Positions 26,101-33,923 of a stretch of DNA of 56,142 nt are shown in pieces. Origin of the DNA: CAZEDK01 sp964511025. GTDB lineage: Bacteria; Patescibacteriota; Gracilibacteria; UBA1369; GWF2-33-10. Every line of letters begins with the position of its first letter. Positions within the stretch are counted from its first letter, which is position 1. The notes below the pieces were generated by a model. It was given only the letters and a program-made list of their open reading frames with translations, was not told the origin of the DNA and searched no databases. Location of the stretch: positions 1-56,142 of the forward strand of contig CAZEDK010000003.1 of assembly GCA_964511025.1 (NCBI GenBank), in the 5' to 3' direction. A program made the position numbers and the translations under genes.

Positions 26101-29100
26101 GGTCCATCCGCTTCATAATTAAATGCAGCAACAGGCGGATCTGTAAATGCATCTACATAAACAATCAATGGATCTGACGTATCAGTTGCGCCCATATCAT
26201 CTTTGACTCTCAATGTAATTTCTACTCCTTCATTAGCAACTTGTGTAAAAGTATAAGATGTATTGCTTATTTCAATTCCTTTATCATCATACAATCCATT
26301 ACCTTGAAAATCCCATATATATTCTGCGATTAAGCCGTCCGGATCGTAAGATGTACCAGCATCAAAGTTGATACTTTCTCCAACATAAATATTTGTTCTA
26401 TCTACATTAAAACCTGCAATAGGATTGTCATTTGGACCGTTTACTACAGTAAGAATCGGTTCCTTATTTGGCTCGCAATCTTTCGCAAGATCTCCAGTTG
26501 ATGTTTCGCAACTCACAGTATTTCCCATAACAGCATACTCAGTACCAACCCTATTACCATCATTATCTTCAATGATTAATACAAAGCGATATTCATTGGA
26601 ATCTCCTTCGTTACCAAGATTATTTATAGTAAATTTTGTCTCAGGATCTGTGGTAATATGCGGATCATCTTCTACATAACCGTCTGCCAACTTTGCTTCG
26701 TTCAGATAAGCCCATGTGTATTCAATGACTCTGCCATCTATATCATCAACATTTGCGAAAAGAGTCACTTCAAGAGGAGCAACAGCCTTGCCATTTTCAT
26801 AATTCGGACCTTCCACACTTGAAATTTCAAAATTATTGATAGTCGGCATTTGCTCTTCTATCAGAATATTTATTTCCTCAGTATCTTCCTGTGGATCATC
26901 TTGGTAGACTGTATCCAAAATTTTTAAAGTCACCTTGTACCACTCATTTTCACGATTAACTTCATCAAATACGTAAGTGGTTGATTCGCCAACAATAATG
27001 GAAGAAATCAAATCTTTGCATTCACTTGAATTACAAACTTGAAAATACCAACTGTATTCCAAGCTATCTTTTTCTTCAAAATCTCTATTAATCGATTTAC
27101 TTGCGTCAAACTTAAATGAACCTGTTATATCTCCGTAAACAAAATCGTTTATATCAGGATTTAAAATATTTTGATCTTTTATAATCTCGATATAAGCTAA
27201 AGGCTGATCCTCAGATACTAAATACACTCTCCTCATGATCGTATTGGTATTTTTTTTATTATCTTCAACTGTTATTTGGATTATATATTCTCCAGAATTA
27301 TTATACTGACAATAGTAATCTAAAATCGGACTATCTAATTGCTGGTCTAGACTTGATGACCAATCGACACTGCCAGTTTCATCAGACGCAAAGACTAATT
27401 CACCTCCATTACAATTAATATCAATGTTTAAGTAATCTTCTATGTATGAATTTTCTTTTATGTATATACTTGATAAGTCTATAAAAAATCGCGCGGAATG
27501 ATTATCAATAGAAGAGTTATCTACTTTTTGCACATTATTGAGCTCAAAAGAATCTGCTGAACTTCTAGTATATATCTGAGCATCCAGATCCATTAAATTA
27601 TCTATTGAAATTGTTTTTGTTTGTGTATCAGAAATCGTGACAAGATCACTCTTCCCAGTATTAGGATCTACACTGACATTCAAAGAAATTTCAAAAGCTC
27701 CAAGCTCCTGAAATCTAAGTTCCATTTTTGGATTATTTGTATAAATTCCATCCATATTTGAGCTTGTTTCTAATCCTTGATCAAATTCAGTATTTTTATC
27801 AGTAAATACATAATCAAAATCACTCGGCATTATCCAATTATAATAATAAATATCGGTAGAATTTTCGTTTATCGTACAAGTTGCGTCAAACAATACGGTC
27901 GCAGGATAAAATTCATTTTCAATTTCGTAAGTGAAACATGAGACAGGTAGCACAGGATCTACAGTAACAGCAACCATTTTTGTATCCTTTGTTCCATCTT
28001 CTGTTTGTATTTCAAGCGTCAAAGAATAATTACCAGGAATATCCGGCTTGAAATCAGCTTGATTCGTTGTACTTGCCAATGTAGTAGCAACAGCAGCACC
28101 TTCAGGCAAATAAGTCCAAATATATTCCATTATCGGACTACTTGCCAAGGATCCACTTGCATCAAAATGCCAAACATCACCAACTTCTTCACCTTCATCT
28201 ACAGCAAGATCTATATTCGGATCTTCAATAACCACGGTAAAAGGATATTCATCCACTATATCACCTTCTCTTGTTATAAGAGTAACATCATAACTTCCAA
28301 GCTTCACCGCCCCAAGTTCATCCGTCGGGAAATAATATAAAATCGACATGCTACTGTCAGTATTTTCTTCAACATCAATGACGTACTCCTCGCCTTCAAT
28401 ATCAAAAGACATATCCGTAAGAGATCTGCCACTTTTACCTATTGACCCAGTTGTTTCAAAATAAATTCCAGAAACAGCTTCATCAGGAGCGTATTCTACC
28501 ACCGTATTTCTTACAGCTGTATCGCTCAAAAAATCATATATTACCTCTTTGTCAGCCATGGCTGATTTAGGATATGTTTGCAGATATACTTTTGTATCAG
28601 GTGGCTCAACAACAACTTTTAGCTTCGCGTAACCCGGAGCATATTTATCAGTCTCATTACTTTCTACAAGTAAAGAAACAATATAAGTCTCCGATTCATA
28701 ATATGTGCAAACAACATTTGAGCTAGGATCATTTACTCCATCGCCATTAGTATCAGCTCCAAGTTCATTACAGGTACTCTCACCCGGATTATCTGGATTT
28801 TCATTGAAAACATCTAGTTGATTATAGTTCCCATCACCATTCAAATCCCATTTATGCTGAGAATTTTCAACTGTTTTGTCTGAAGGATCAGTCGTTCCAA
28901 GGCTATCAAAACTTATTGTACATGGCACTTGGCATTTTACAGTGCTTGCATTCAAAGTAACATCAACAAATTCCATACTGGCAACATAGGAAGACAATGT
29001 ATTTAATGCATCACTTGCAAGAACAAAATTATCATCATTTGGAGCTGTTTTTAGATCATACAAATAACCGTTTCCAGAGGTCACAGTTGCGTCATATATT

Positions 29101-30596
29101 TTATAATAAAGCTCTTTTGTATCATTATCTGCGCTGAGATTTGCAAAAGTATCCTCCAAAGAGATATATTCATTTATTATGATATCAATATTTGTCAAAT
29201 AATCTGCTGAGATTGCGTCATACAGTGCATTGATATAATCATCATAATCAGAATCACTGACAGCTAAGGCGATTGGAATTAATTGATGCAAGAAATAAGC
29301 AATATCATTTGAGCATGGATTAGTACCGTCATTATATTCTTCTATGTTAGTTCTTCCATCGTTATCAAAATCTTCATCAGCATCATCTTTGTCCGGATCC
29401 AAACAAAGATATTCATTTTCAAAACATTCATCCATGCCATCGCCATCAGTATCCAAGCCTCCACATCCATTAGCCTCACAAGGATTAAAACTGTCTCCCA
29501 ATTCATATTCCCTAATATTAGTCCACGTATCATTATCCGGATTTTCATCCGCATCATCTAAATTAGAATCAAGACATGTATTCGCGTCTTCATATTCATT
29601 AGGCATACCATCACAATCTGAATCATCAGTATTGCTACACGGCTTATCATCAGATTGTTCGTCAAGATAACCCTGCAAAACATCTTGCAAACTATCAGCA
29701 GCCGCATAAGTTTCACTATATTGATCAACAGTTTTTTTAATTGTACTAAGAATAGAAATAGCTTCTTCAATATCTTCATTATCAGTTAAATTAAGTTCTT
29801 CTATTGCCTGAGTCAAAGGTGTCAAAACCTTGTAAGAACTTGCATAAACATTGTTTGTATTATCTTCAATCGTATTAACATCATCAACTACCTCTTGTTT
29901 AGTATCATTATTAAATTCTGAACTGCCATCAACACTTTCTACCCCGGAAGTTCCTGAATTATCTGCAAGAGAACCTTCTTCCCCTGTAGTTGATTCCAAT
30001 ACAGTATTTACTATCGCGTAAGAGCCAACAATGATAAGCAATCCTATACTAATAAACTTAATACCTTCTTTACCTTTTTCAGCTTTTGAACTATCATCTC
30101 CAGCCAAAAGATACATAGACCCACTATACATTATTCCTATGACAGCCACAAACCCCAAAAAAGTTAGGAAAAAATTTATAACTTTACTTATATAATCTCT
30201 GGCGTTATCACTTTCTGTGAGCATCGGATCGTAATCATCCTTCTCTAAGCTATCCAATTCACCTTCAAAATTAGTAAAACTGACAAATTCTTCTTCTTTA
30301 TTCAAAAATTCATCACAATTATAAAGATCATAAACGGATTCACTGAATCCTACACAATAACAGTAATAAGGAGTAGAATCATCATTTTCGTTCTCCTTAC
30401 ATGTGGCTTCCGTACCATGTACAGATTTGATATATTCCTCCGTACAATCAGTATCAAGAATCCAATCAGCATAGCTTTCGCAAGTCTCTTCACCGCTAAA
30501 ACCGCCTCCTTCAGCAAATGTTAACTGATGCAAAGATGCAATAAAAAAGATAGAAATTAATATTTTCCCAAAAAATCTATATGTAGGTTTAGCCAT
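23151..30596 (-). CDS. Giant exported PKD and calcium-loop repeat surface protein
   Basis: The 2481-residue protein is the largest in the window. A signal peptide (FGKILISIFFIASLHQLTFA) precedes a Cys-rich stretch and one VirB2/TrbC-like hairpin (about 135-210: FFLTFLGFVAVIGIMYSGS, loop DDSSKAEKGKEGI, then ISIGLLIIVGSYAIV). Thrombospondin-3-like calcium loops follow (about 320-415: DSDCDGMPNEYED, DTDGDGMDECFEN, DFDNDGRTNIEEY). From about 590 to 1620 there are about eight PKD-type domains (IWDFQGNGLYDD, CTWDFDIDTDTNGDG). From about 1630 to 2430 there are six related repeats of roughly 110-150 residues, each with the core ASGG.xPFTYxLD and a DSNGDGIKDND loop. A C-terminal membrane helix and basic tail KKYKNKN anchor it. 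The domain content predicts a long, calcium-stiffened filament or adhesin. Confidence 0.9.
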   Translation of the reverse strand: MAKPTYRFFGKILISIFFIASLHQLTFAEGGGFSGEETCESYADWILDTDCTEEYIKSVHGTEATCKENENDDSTPYYCYCVGFSESVYDLYNCDEFLNKEEEFVSFTNFEGELDSLEKDDYDPMLTESDNARDYISKVINFFLTFLGFVAVIGIMYSGSMYLLAGDDSSKAEKGKEGIKFISIGLLIIVGSYAIVNTVLESTTGEEGSLADNSGTSGVESVDGSSEFNNDTKQEVVDDVNTIEDNTNNVYASSYKVLTPLTQAIEELNLTDNEDIEEAISILSTIKKTVDQYSETYAAADSLQDVLQGYLDEQSDDKPCSNTDDSDCDGMPNEYEDANTCLDSNLDDADENPDNDTWTNIREYELGDSFNPCEANGCGGLDTDGDGMDECFENEYLCLDPDKDDADEDFDNDGRTNIEEYNDGTNPCSNDIAYFLHQLIPIALAVSDSDYDDYINALYDAISADYLTNIDIIINEYISLEDTFANLSADNDTKELYYKIYDATVTSGNGYLYDLKTAPNDDNFVLASDALNTLSSYVASMEFVDVTLNASTVKCQVPCTISFDSLGTTDPSDKTVENSQHKWDLNGDGNYNQLDVFNENPDNPGESTCNELGADTNGDGVNDPSSNVVCTYYESETYIVSLLVESNETDKYAPGYAKLKVVVEPPDTKVYLQTYPKSAMADKEVIYDFLSDTAVRNTVVEYAPDEAVSGIYFETTGSIGKSGRSLTDMSFDIEGEEYVIDVEENTDSSMSILYYFPTDELGAVKLGSYDVTLITREGDIVDEYPFTVVIEDPNIDLAVDEGEEVGDVWHFDASGSLASSPIMEYIWTYLPEGAAVATTLASTTNQADFKPDIPGNYSLTLEIQTEDGTKDTKMVAVTVDPVLPVSCFTYEIENEFYPATVLFDATCTINENSTDIYYYNWIMPSDFDYVFTDKNTEFDQGLETSSNMDGIYTNNPKMELRFQELGAFEISLNVSVDPNTGKSDLVTISDTQTKTISIDNLMDLDAQIYTRSSADSFELNNVQKVDNSSIDNHSARFFIDLSSIYIKENSYIEDYLNIDINCNGGELVFASDETGSVDWSSSLDQQLDSPILDYYCQYNNSGEYIIQITVEDNKKNTNTIMRRVYLVSEDQPLAYIEIIKDQNILNPDINDFVYGDITGSFKFDASKSINRDFEEKDSLEYSWYFQVCNSSECKDLISSIIVGESTTYVFDEVNRENEWYKVTLKILDTVYQDDPQEDTEEINILIEEQMPTINNFEISSVEGPNYENGKAVAPLEVTLFANVDDIDGRVIEYTWAYLNEAKLADGYVEDDPHITTDPETKFTINNLGNEGDSNEYRFVLIIEDNDGNRVGTEYAVMGNTVSCETSTGDLAKDCEPNKEPILTVVNGPNDNPIAGFNVDRTNIYVGESINFDAGTSYDPDGLIAEYIWDFQGNGLYDDKGIEISNTSYTFTQVANEGVEITLRVKDDMGATDTSDPLIVYVDAFTDPPVAAFNYEADGPDLTFTNNSSVDPDGTENAGSSELDPLTIVECTWDFDIDTDTNGDGIKDNDAQEFLAESADSGEIDSDGDGVVDSEDNCPDTANSDQSDADTDGTGDACDEIILPSLDLNSVLQKNIFAELWDVLFASNLVQAEESSAIPASCVGGVYRYAKEGSYRVKLSVKDSVGSTNTVTNIVEVKFDEIKASMFPASGELYEIDDSGAYVVNASDPNLTFQLSASGGVSPFTYILDGNIAIDSSGDGIKDNDDDGADLSFDPALGTKFEIKLIVTDDVGQIYEIKKTVKIEAAELTGYLTAYDTTSNKIELKGDAAYHLDVSDPNITFNIQALGGSAPYTYLLDTDTKVDSNGDGIKDNDNNGKNDDFCDIASSGDSDDDPIDPTDPIDINAALWKIFGLVIAEAEDSGCQEATTTESIEFDPNLKTEYNIKLKITDSLGEETVVTTAVIIDTGELKGYLTGYESTPVSNSNKLSQAPDGYYHQEITNPTIVFLIESSGGIEPYNYNLDANTAIDTDGDGIKDNDNDGELNVLALDTNTNTYTSVETINFDPAFANDFNVKLTIIDALGSESIAKQKVVLDSGQLNSYLIAYSDGTDGKYGAKLQLDLEDNAYHISATDDTLWFEILADGGAPNYNYSLDANIDVDSNGDGSKDNDADQKGVITVDAGGLSTSQFVSMSVDAAYASDFKAKLTIIDDLGTESSVIQRVIVDSEELTAYISSDPIPEPIDNKIHLSGTSSQVKFTVTSSGGVGLIRKCFDFNTFYDDNIDGDTKNDCASADSNTGSQYTLTYQSSWGNLQAMYTVTDELGMEDESSVYIVFNQQPVVVEPIDVFLLPSDSYSSLLYQSDGRIHFTKSPGKISFKIKATGGKAPYAFCIDKNINFDSDGNKVKNDDCNYTYTSATSDYITTADMDFYEEWGTIVVQVTATDGMGAEDTSKLQIVFDIEPDVTTGATNILSVLQFNIWFLVAGISGFVIIVLVVKKYKNKNI

Positions 30597-30949
30597 TTTG
30601 TTCTATTTAAGCTTAAATTAATCTTTTCATTATATCATAAATAGAACTGAGAACCGAGAACTGAGAGCTGAGAATTAGTAAAATGAATAGATTTTTCAAA
30701 AAAACATTGCCTTGTATGTAGTGGTGGATGGTGGGTGATGAGTAACTGCTCACAGCTTTCCATTTTTGTCATTCCAGCGCAGGCTGGAATCCAGTAGAGT
30801 AAACTATCTTTGTATTTCAAGTTGAGACAATATCTCAAGGCTATCGCAACATAATTAGCAATTCCTGGATCCTGAAATGAATTCAGGATGACAATCAAAT
30901 GAAGTTGACCAAATTATACAAAGCGGTGAGCAGTTACGGTGATGAGTGG
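30597..30949. repeat. Repeat-rich intergenic region with nested palindromes
   Basis: This 353-base gap holds no believable gene. It contains a heptamer array GAACTGA/GAACCGA/GAGCTGA (30,644-30,678), two opposed REP-type palindromes (30,766-30,795 and 30,864-30,894) and an outer inverted repeat GTAACTGCTCAC (30,742-30,753) with GTGAGCAGTTAC (30,926-30,937). The 10-base direct repeat GGTGATGAGT flanks the whole (30,734-30,743 and 30,938-30,947). The heptamer AGCGACT at 30,952-30,965 forms the last codons of the next gene. The arrangement resembles a miniature inverted-repeat element that carries a REP pair. Confidence 0.75.
30629..30634 (-). promoter_or_regulatory. Extended -10 promoter of the giant surface gene
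   Basis: On the minus strand the bases read TGATATAAT, an exact extended -10 element 33 bases before the ATG. The -35 region overlaps the heptamer array at 30,644-30,678 and has no consensus hexamer. The giant gene therefore has a promoter separate from the two hairpin-protein genes upstream. Confidence 0.6.
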
Positions 30950-31927
30950 TCAGCGACTAGCGACTATGGATTCGAGACTCACAGAATCATCAGGATCTTT
31001 GAATTCTATGAGAGTTTGCGTAAACGCATAAGCGCTTGCTGAGATTAATATACCTGCCACGGCTCCTATCAACACTTTTTTCGCATTATCATTCTGTTCT
31101 CCAGCTATAAAAGATACTACATATAAATAACCTCCATATATAAAAGCTGCAACAGAGACAACGGCAACAAAAGAAAGAGCAAAATTGCTTAAAGATGCAA
31201 ATATTGATTTTCCTGTTTCTATATTAATCGAACTGCCATATTCATCAAAAATAAAATCTTTTATAAATACTTCTGAAAGTCCAACAACAACAAGACCAAG
31301 CACAGCATAACCAATGTGTTTTTTAGGTCCGCTAGGATCGTCACTTGAAGTCATCATCGTAATTCCACTGATTATAATCGTAAGAACAGCTATGAAACTT
31401 AAAAACATTTCAATAAACGTATAAATTCCACGAATTTCTGCCGCTCCACTCAAAGCTGCTGATTTTGCGGAATCAACATTTTGCAAAACTTCACCACTTT
31501 CACCAAAAAAGACTTGTGTCACAGCAATATCAGCGACAAATATCAATGCAAATCCTATAAGCGCTGATGTAAAATATTTTTTTGTATTAGTAATAGCCGT
31601 ATCAGCTTCGCTGGACACAACCATTTTAACACCTGTATAAACAAAGATAATCAAAGCAATACTGCCTAATGCATATTTCAGAAAATCAAGTAAAAATAAA
31701 ATACCGCTCGTAATATTCCTGACACCTCTTTGATCTACCGCGTCATCATGTATATCTCCTTCATAATTTGTAAGTCCAGTTTGATCACCTACCTGAGTCA
31801 AAGTATCGGTAATAGCATTGGCATAGACAAAATTCACAGATAAAACTATCGCCAATACTATTGTTATAATGAAATTTTTTAATAATTTAGAATTCACCAG
31901 CCCGAAAGTGTATTTGTTTTTATTCAT
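30950..31927 (-). CDS. Polytopic membrane protein with three VirB2/TrbC-like hairpins
   Basis: The 325-residue protein starts with a membrane or signal segment (FIITIVLAIVLSVNFVYA) and then repeats one module three times. Each module is a hydrophobic helix, a short loop with a small charged or Lys-Lys motif, and a second helix: loops TAITNTKKYF, PSGPKKHIGY and QNDNAKKVLIG. This is the pattern of TrbC/VirB2 pilins of type IV secretion, which normally have only one hairpin. The gene product is therefore probably a membrane-embedded triple-pilin-like protein rather than a secreted subunit. It is encoded next to a similar 318-residue protein and upstream of the giant PKD protein. Its last codons lie in a heptamer repeat. 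Confidence 0.8.
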   Translation of the reverse strand: MNKNKYTFGLVNSKLLKNFIITIVLAIVLSVNFVYANAITDTLTQVGDQTGLTNYEGDIHDDAVDQRGVRNITSGILFLLDFLKYALGSIALIIFVYTGVKMVVSSEADTAITNTKKYFTSALIGFALIFVADIAVTQVFFGESGEVLQNVDSAKSAALSGAAEIRGIYTFIEMFLSFIAVLTIIISGITMMTSSDDPSGPKKHIGYAVLGLVVVGLSEVFIKDFIFDEYGSSINIETGKSIFASLSNFALSFVAVVSVAAFIYGGYLYVVSFIAGEQNDNAKKVLIGAVAGILISASAYAFTQTLIEFKDPDDSVSLESIVASR

Positions 31928-31968
31928 ATAGTTAAAATCATTCTGGCTGGAAATTTAGAATTTAAAAT

Positions 31969-32925
31969 TTAAGTAGCATCTATATTTCCAGCAATAAATG
32001 TGGAAACTATTGCAAAAGCGCCATAGACTATTATCAAACCTATAAAAGCATTTTTCATCCATTTTTTCGCACTATCCATTCGACCTTCATCCTGAAAACT
32101 AATAACATAAAAAATACCGGAACCAATAAAAACAATAACAAGCAGTGGTCCTATAAAAGTTATAAGCAAGTTAGTAAGTCCTACAATTTCTGCAATTGCA
32201 CTATTCGGATCTATACCTGGATTATATCCGCTCTGCTTAGCCGCCTCATCAAGATCAACTTTATACAAAATATTGTCTATCAAATTACCGGACATCATTA
32301 CAATGACAAGCCCAATAACACTGGCAAGAAGTTTTTTCTTTGTATTATCGATAGCGCCTTCATCCTGAATCGCAACAATCAGCTGTGATCCGCTGATTAC
32401 TATAAAAAGCACGGCAATGGCACCCAATATATATTTAATAAAAGTAATAATAATTGCAGTTTCATTTTTAAAAATATTAACCCTTTCAGATATTTCATAA
32501 CTACTACTAAACGGACTTCCGTTCTGGAAATTCAATATATCAGCAAGAGGTAAAGCGATTCCTATAAGAGCAAGTCCTAATATACCATAAAGAAGTCCTG
32601 TTCTTTGATCGGTCAAGGTTTGTTCATTATTTCCTTCAGCCACCATCCTAAAACCTGCAAAAGTCACCAAAGCAATCGCTACAACTCCAATAATATATTT
32701 TAAATTTTTTGCAATTTTATCAACCAAATTTTCAGCACCCAATGTACCAGATGTTCCAACAGGATCAGGTAAGTCACCGTATTCTTTTACGTTATTGAGA
32801 GGAAAAAATCCAGGATTTTTTTCTTCAGCAGCATGTACCGTAAAAAATATTGCAAAAGAAAAAATGCCACTTAATATGATAGTTTGAAAGATTTTTTTTA
32901 GCCTTTTTTGCAAAGAATAATTCAA
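31969..32925 (-). CDS. Polytopic membrane protein with three VirB2/TrbC-like hairpins
   Basis: This 318-residue paralogue of the adjacent gene has an N-terminal signal-like helix (FQTIILSGIFSFAIFFTVHA) and three helix-loop-helix modules. The loops are NEQTLTDQRTGLLYG, EGAIDNTKKKLLA and EGRMDSAKKWMKN, and the helices following them share GLIIV or GLALI motifs. Sequence identity between modules and with the neighbour is modest but the plan is the same. It is the first gene of the minus-strand locus and has a good promoter at 32,958-32,987 followed by a leader of TTTAAAA-type heptamers. The genes together suggest a membrane platform for surface proteins. Confidence 0.8.
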   Translation of the reverse strand: MNYSLQKRLKKIFQTIILSGIFSFAIFFTVHAAEEKNPGFFPLNNVKEYGDLPDPVGTSGTLGAENLVDKIAKNLKYIIGVVAIALVTFAGFRMVAEGNNEQTLTDQRTGLLYGILGLALIGIALPLADILNFQNGSPFSSSYEISERVNIFKNETAIIITFIKYILGAIAVLFIVISGSQLIVAIQDEGAIDNTKKKLLASVIGLVIVMMSGNLIDNILYKVDLDEAAKQSGYNPGIDPNSAIAEIVGLTNLLITFIGPLLVIVFIGSGIFYVISFQDEGRMDSAKKWMKNAFIGLIIVYGAFAIVSTFIAGNIDAT

Positions 32926-32952
32926 AATTTTAAATTTTAAATTTTAAATTTC
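32925..32952. repeat. AAATTTT heptamer array in the leader of the hairpin-protein operon
   Basis: Three AAATTTT units and one AAATTTC lie directly before the start codon of the 318-residue protein on the minus strand. The array takes the position of a ribosome binding site. Confidence 0.75.
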
Positions 32953-32957
32953 TAAAA

Positions 32958-32987
32958 ATTATATCATAAAAAAGCTTCAAACATCAA
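32958..32987 (-). promoter_or_regulatory. Promoter of the minus-strand envelope locus
   Basis: On the minus strand TTGATG (32,982-32,987) and TATAAT (32,958-32,963) are 18 bases apart, and TGA before TATAAT adds the extended -10 motif. The start codon lies 33 bases downstream. It is back to back with the secE promoter. Confidence 0.7.
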
Positions 32988-32994
32988 TTTGACC

Positions 32995-33023
32995 TTGAAA
33001 ATAAAATTAATTCTCAATATAAT
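32995..33023 (+). promoter_or_regulatory. Promoter of the secE-nusG-rplKA operon
   Basis: TTGAAA (32,995-33,000) and TATAAT (33,018-33,023) are separated by exactly 17 bases. The secE ATG follows 47 bases later. This is the best two-box promoter on the plus strand of the window's left half. Confidence 0.75.
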
Positions 33024-33069
33024 TTGCGCGGTTGATAGAAATCCAGCTTTTTAAGCTTACTTTAAAAAT

Positions 33070-33261
33070 ATGAAAGAGAATTTTGTTACTTCTTACTTCA
33101 AAAATGCTTTTCAAGAGTTTCATAAGATTAGTTGGCCAACACAGGATACAGCTATCAAACTCACACTGATAGTTTTGATGGTCTGTATAAGTACTATGGT
33201 TATCATAGGTGTTCTAGACAGTTTACTTCAACAATTATTTGAAAGGCTAATTACAAAATAA
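33070..33261 (+). CDS. secE: Preprotein translocase subunit SecE
   Basis: The 63-residue protein has the single-helix SecE plan: an amphipathic N-terminal helix (NAFQEFHKISWPTQDTAIKLT), with the conserved W-P-T before the membrane segment, and one transmembrane helix (LIVLMVCISTMVIIGVLDSLLQQLFERL). SecE clamps the SecY channel. The position directly before nusG is the standard bacterial order. Confidence 0.92.
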   Translation: MKENFVTSYFKNAFQEFHKISWPTQDTAIKLTLIVLMVCISTMVIIGVLDSLLQQLFERLITK

Positions 33262-33263
33262 AC

Positions 33264-33284
33264 CATAACTTATAACTTAATATG
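33264..33284. repeat. Heptamer repeat between secE and nusG
   Basis: CATAACT, TATAACT and TAATATG fill the short gap and include the start of nusG. There is no Shine-Dalgarno sequence here. Confidence 0.5.
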
Positions 33285-33914
33285 GCTAAAGCAAGTCTAA
33301 AAAAAACTCATAAAAATGATGATGTTGATGATTTAAATAGTGAAGATCGAAAACATACTTTTGGAGGCTCCACTAAACAAGATCCAAGCCAAGGAAGAAA
33401 TTGGTATGTAATTCATACTTATTCCGGATACGAACATGCGGTGAAAAAAGCTTTGGAACAAAGAATTGAAACAATGGGAATGCAAGAATATATATTCAAT
33501 GTCATTGTTCCAACTGAACAAGTGATGATGATGAAGAAAGGTAAATTACAAGAAGAGGAAAAAAGAATTTTCCCCGGTTATGTGCTTGTAGATATGATTG
33601 TAACCGATGAATCTTGGTACGTGGTCAGAAACACTCCAAATGTAACAGGTTTCGTAGGTTCAGGCACCATACCGGTACCGGTTTCACCAGAGGAATTTAA
33701 TGTTTTACGTAGACAAATGGGACAACAGGAACCTGTATTCCAAATAGATGTAAACGTAGGCGAACAAGTTGTTATAAGAGCTGGACCTTTTGCGCAATAT
33801 GAAGGAACAGTGAATTCTGTAGATGACGAACGAGGCAAAGTCAAGGTTTTGGTAAGTATTTTTGGCAGAGAAACTCCTGTTGAATTAGATTTTGATCAGG
33901 TTAAAAAGAAATAA
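33282..33914 (+). CDS. nusG: Transcription termination/antitermination protein NusG
   Basis: The 210-residue protein has a charged, disordered leader of about 40 residues, then the NGN domain starting NWYVIHTYSGYEHAVKKAL with the RNA polymerase-binding surface, and IFPGYVLVDM. The C-terminal KOW domain shows VGEQVVIRAGPFAQYEGTVNSVDDERGKVKVLVSIFGRETPVELDF. NusG couples elongating polymerase to ribosome or Rho. The N-terminal extension (ASLKKTHKNDDVDDLNSEDRKHTFGG) is longer than in the typical protein. The gene follows secE and precedes an unusual membrane protein gene rather than rplK directly. Confidence 0.95.
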   Translation: MAKASLKKTHKNDDVDDLNSEDRKHTFGGSTKQDPSQGRNWYVIHTYSGYEHAVKKALEQRIETMGMQEYIFNVIVPTEQVMMMKKGKLQEEEKRIFPGYVLVDMIVTDESWYVVRNTPNVTGFVGSGTIPVPVSPEEFNVLRRQMGQQEPVFQIDVNVGEQVVIRAGPFAQYEGTVNSVDDERGKVKVLVSIFGRETPVELDFDQVKKK

Positions 33915-33923
33915 CCAAAAAAC

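Noticed and set aside
25852..26118. Long plus-strand frames opposite the giant surface gene (this and several others)
   Set aside because: They are shadows caused by the repetitive Asp/Gly/Ser codon pattern; the minus-strand frame has signal peptide, domains and promoter.
30635..30898. Minus-strand frame of 87 codons containing NSFQDPG and WIPACAGMT
   Set aside because: These peptides are the known translations of REP-type palindromes; the frame is built from repeats and heptamers and has no gene-like start.
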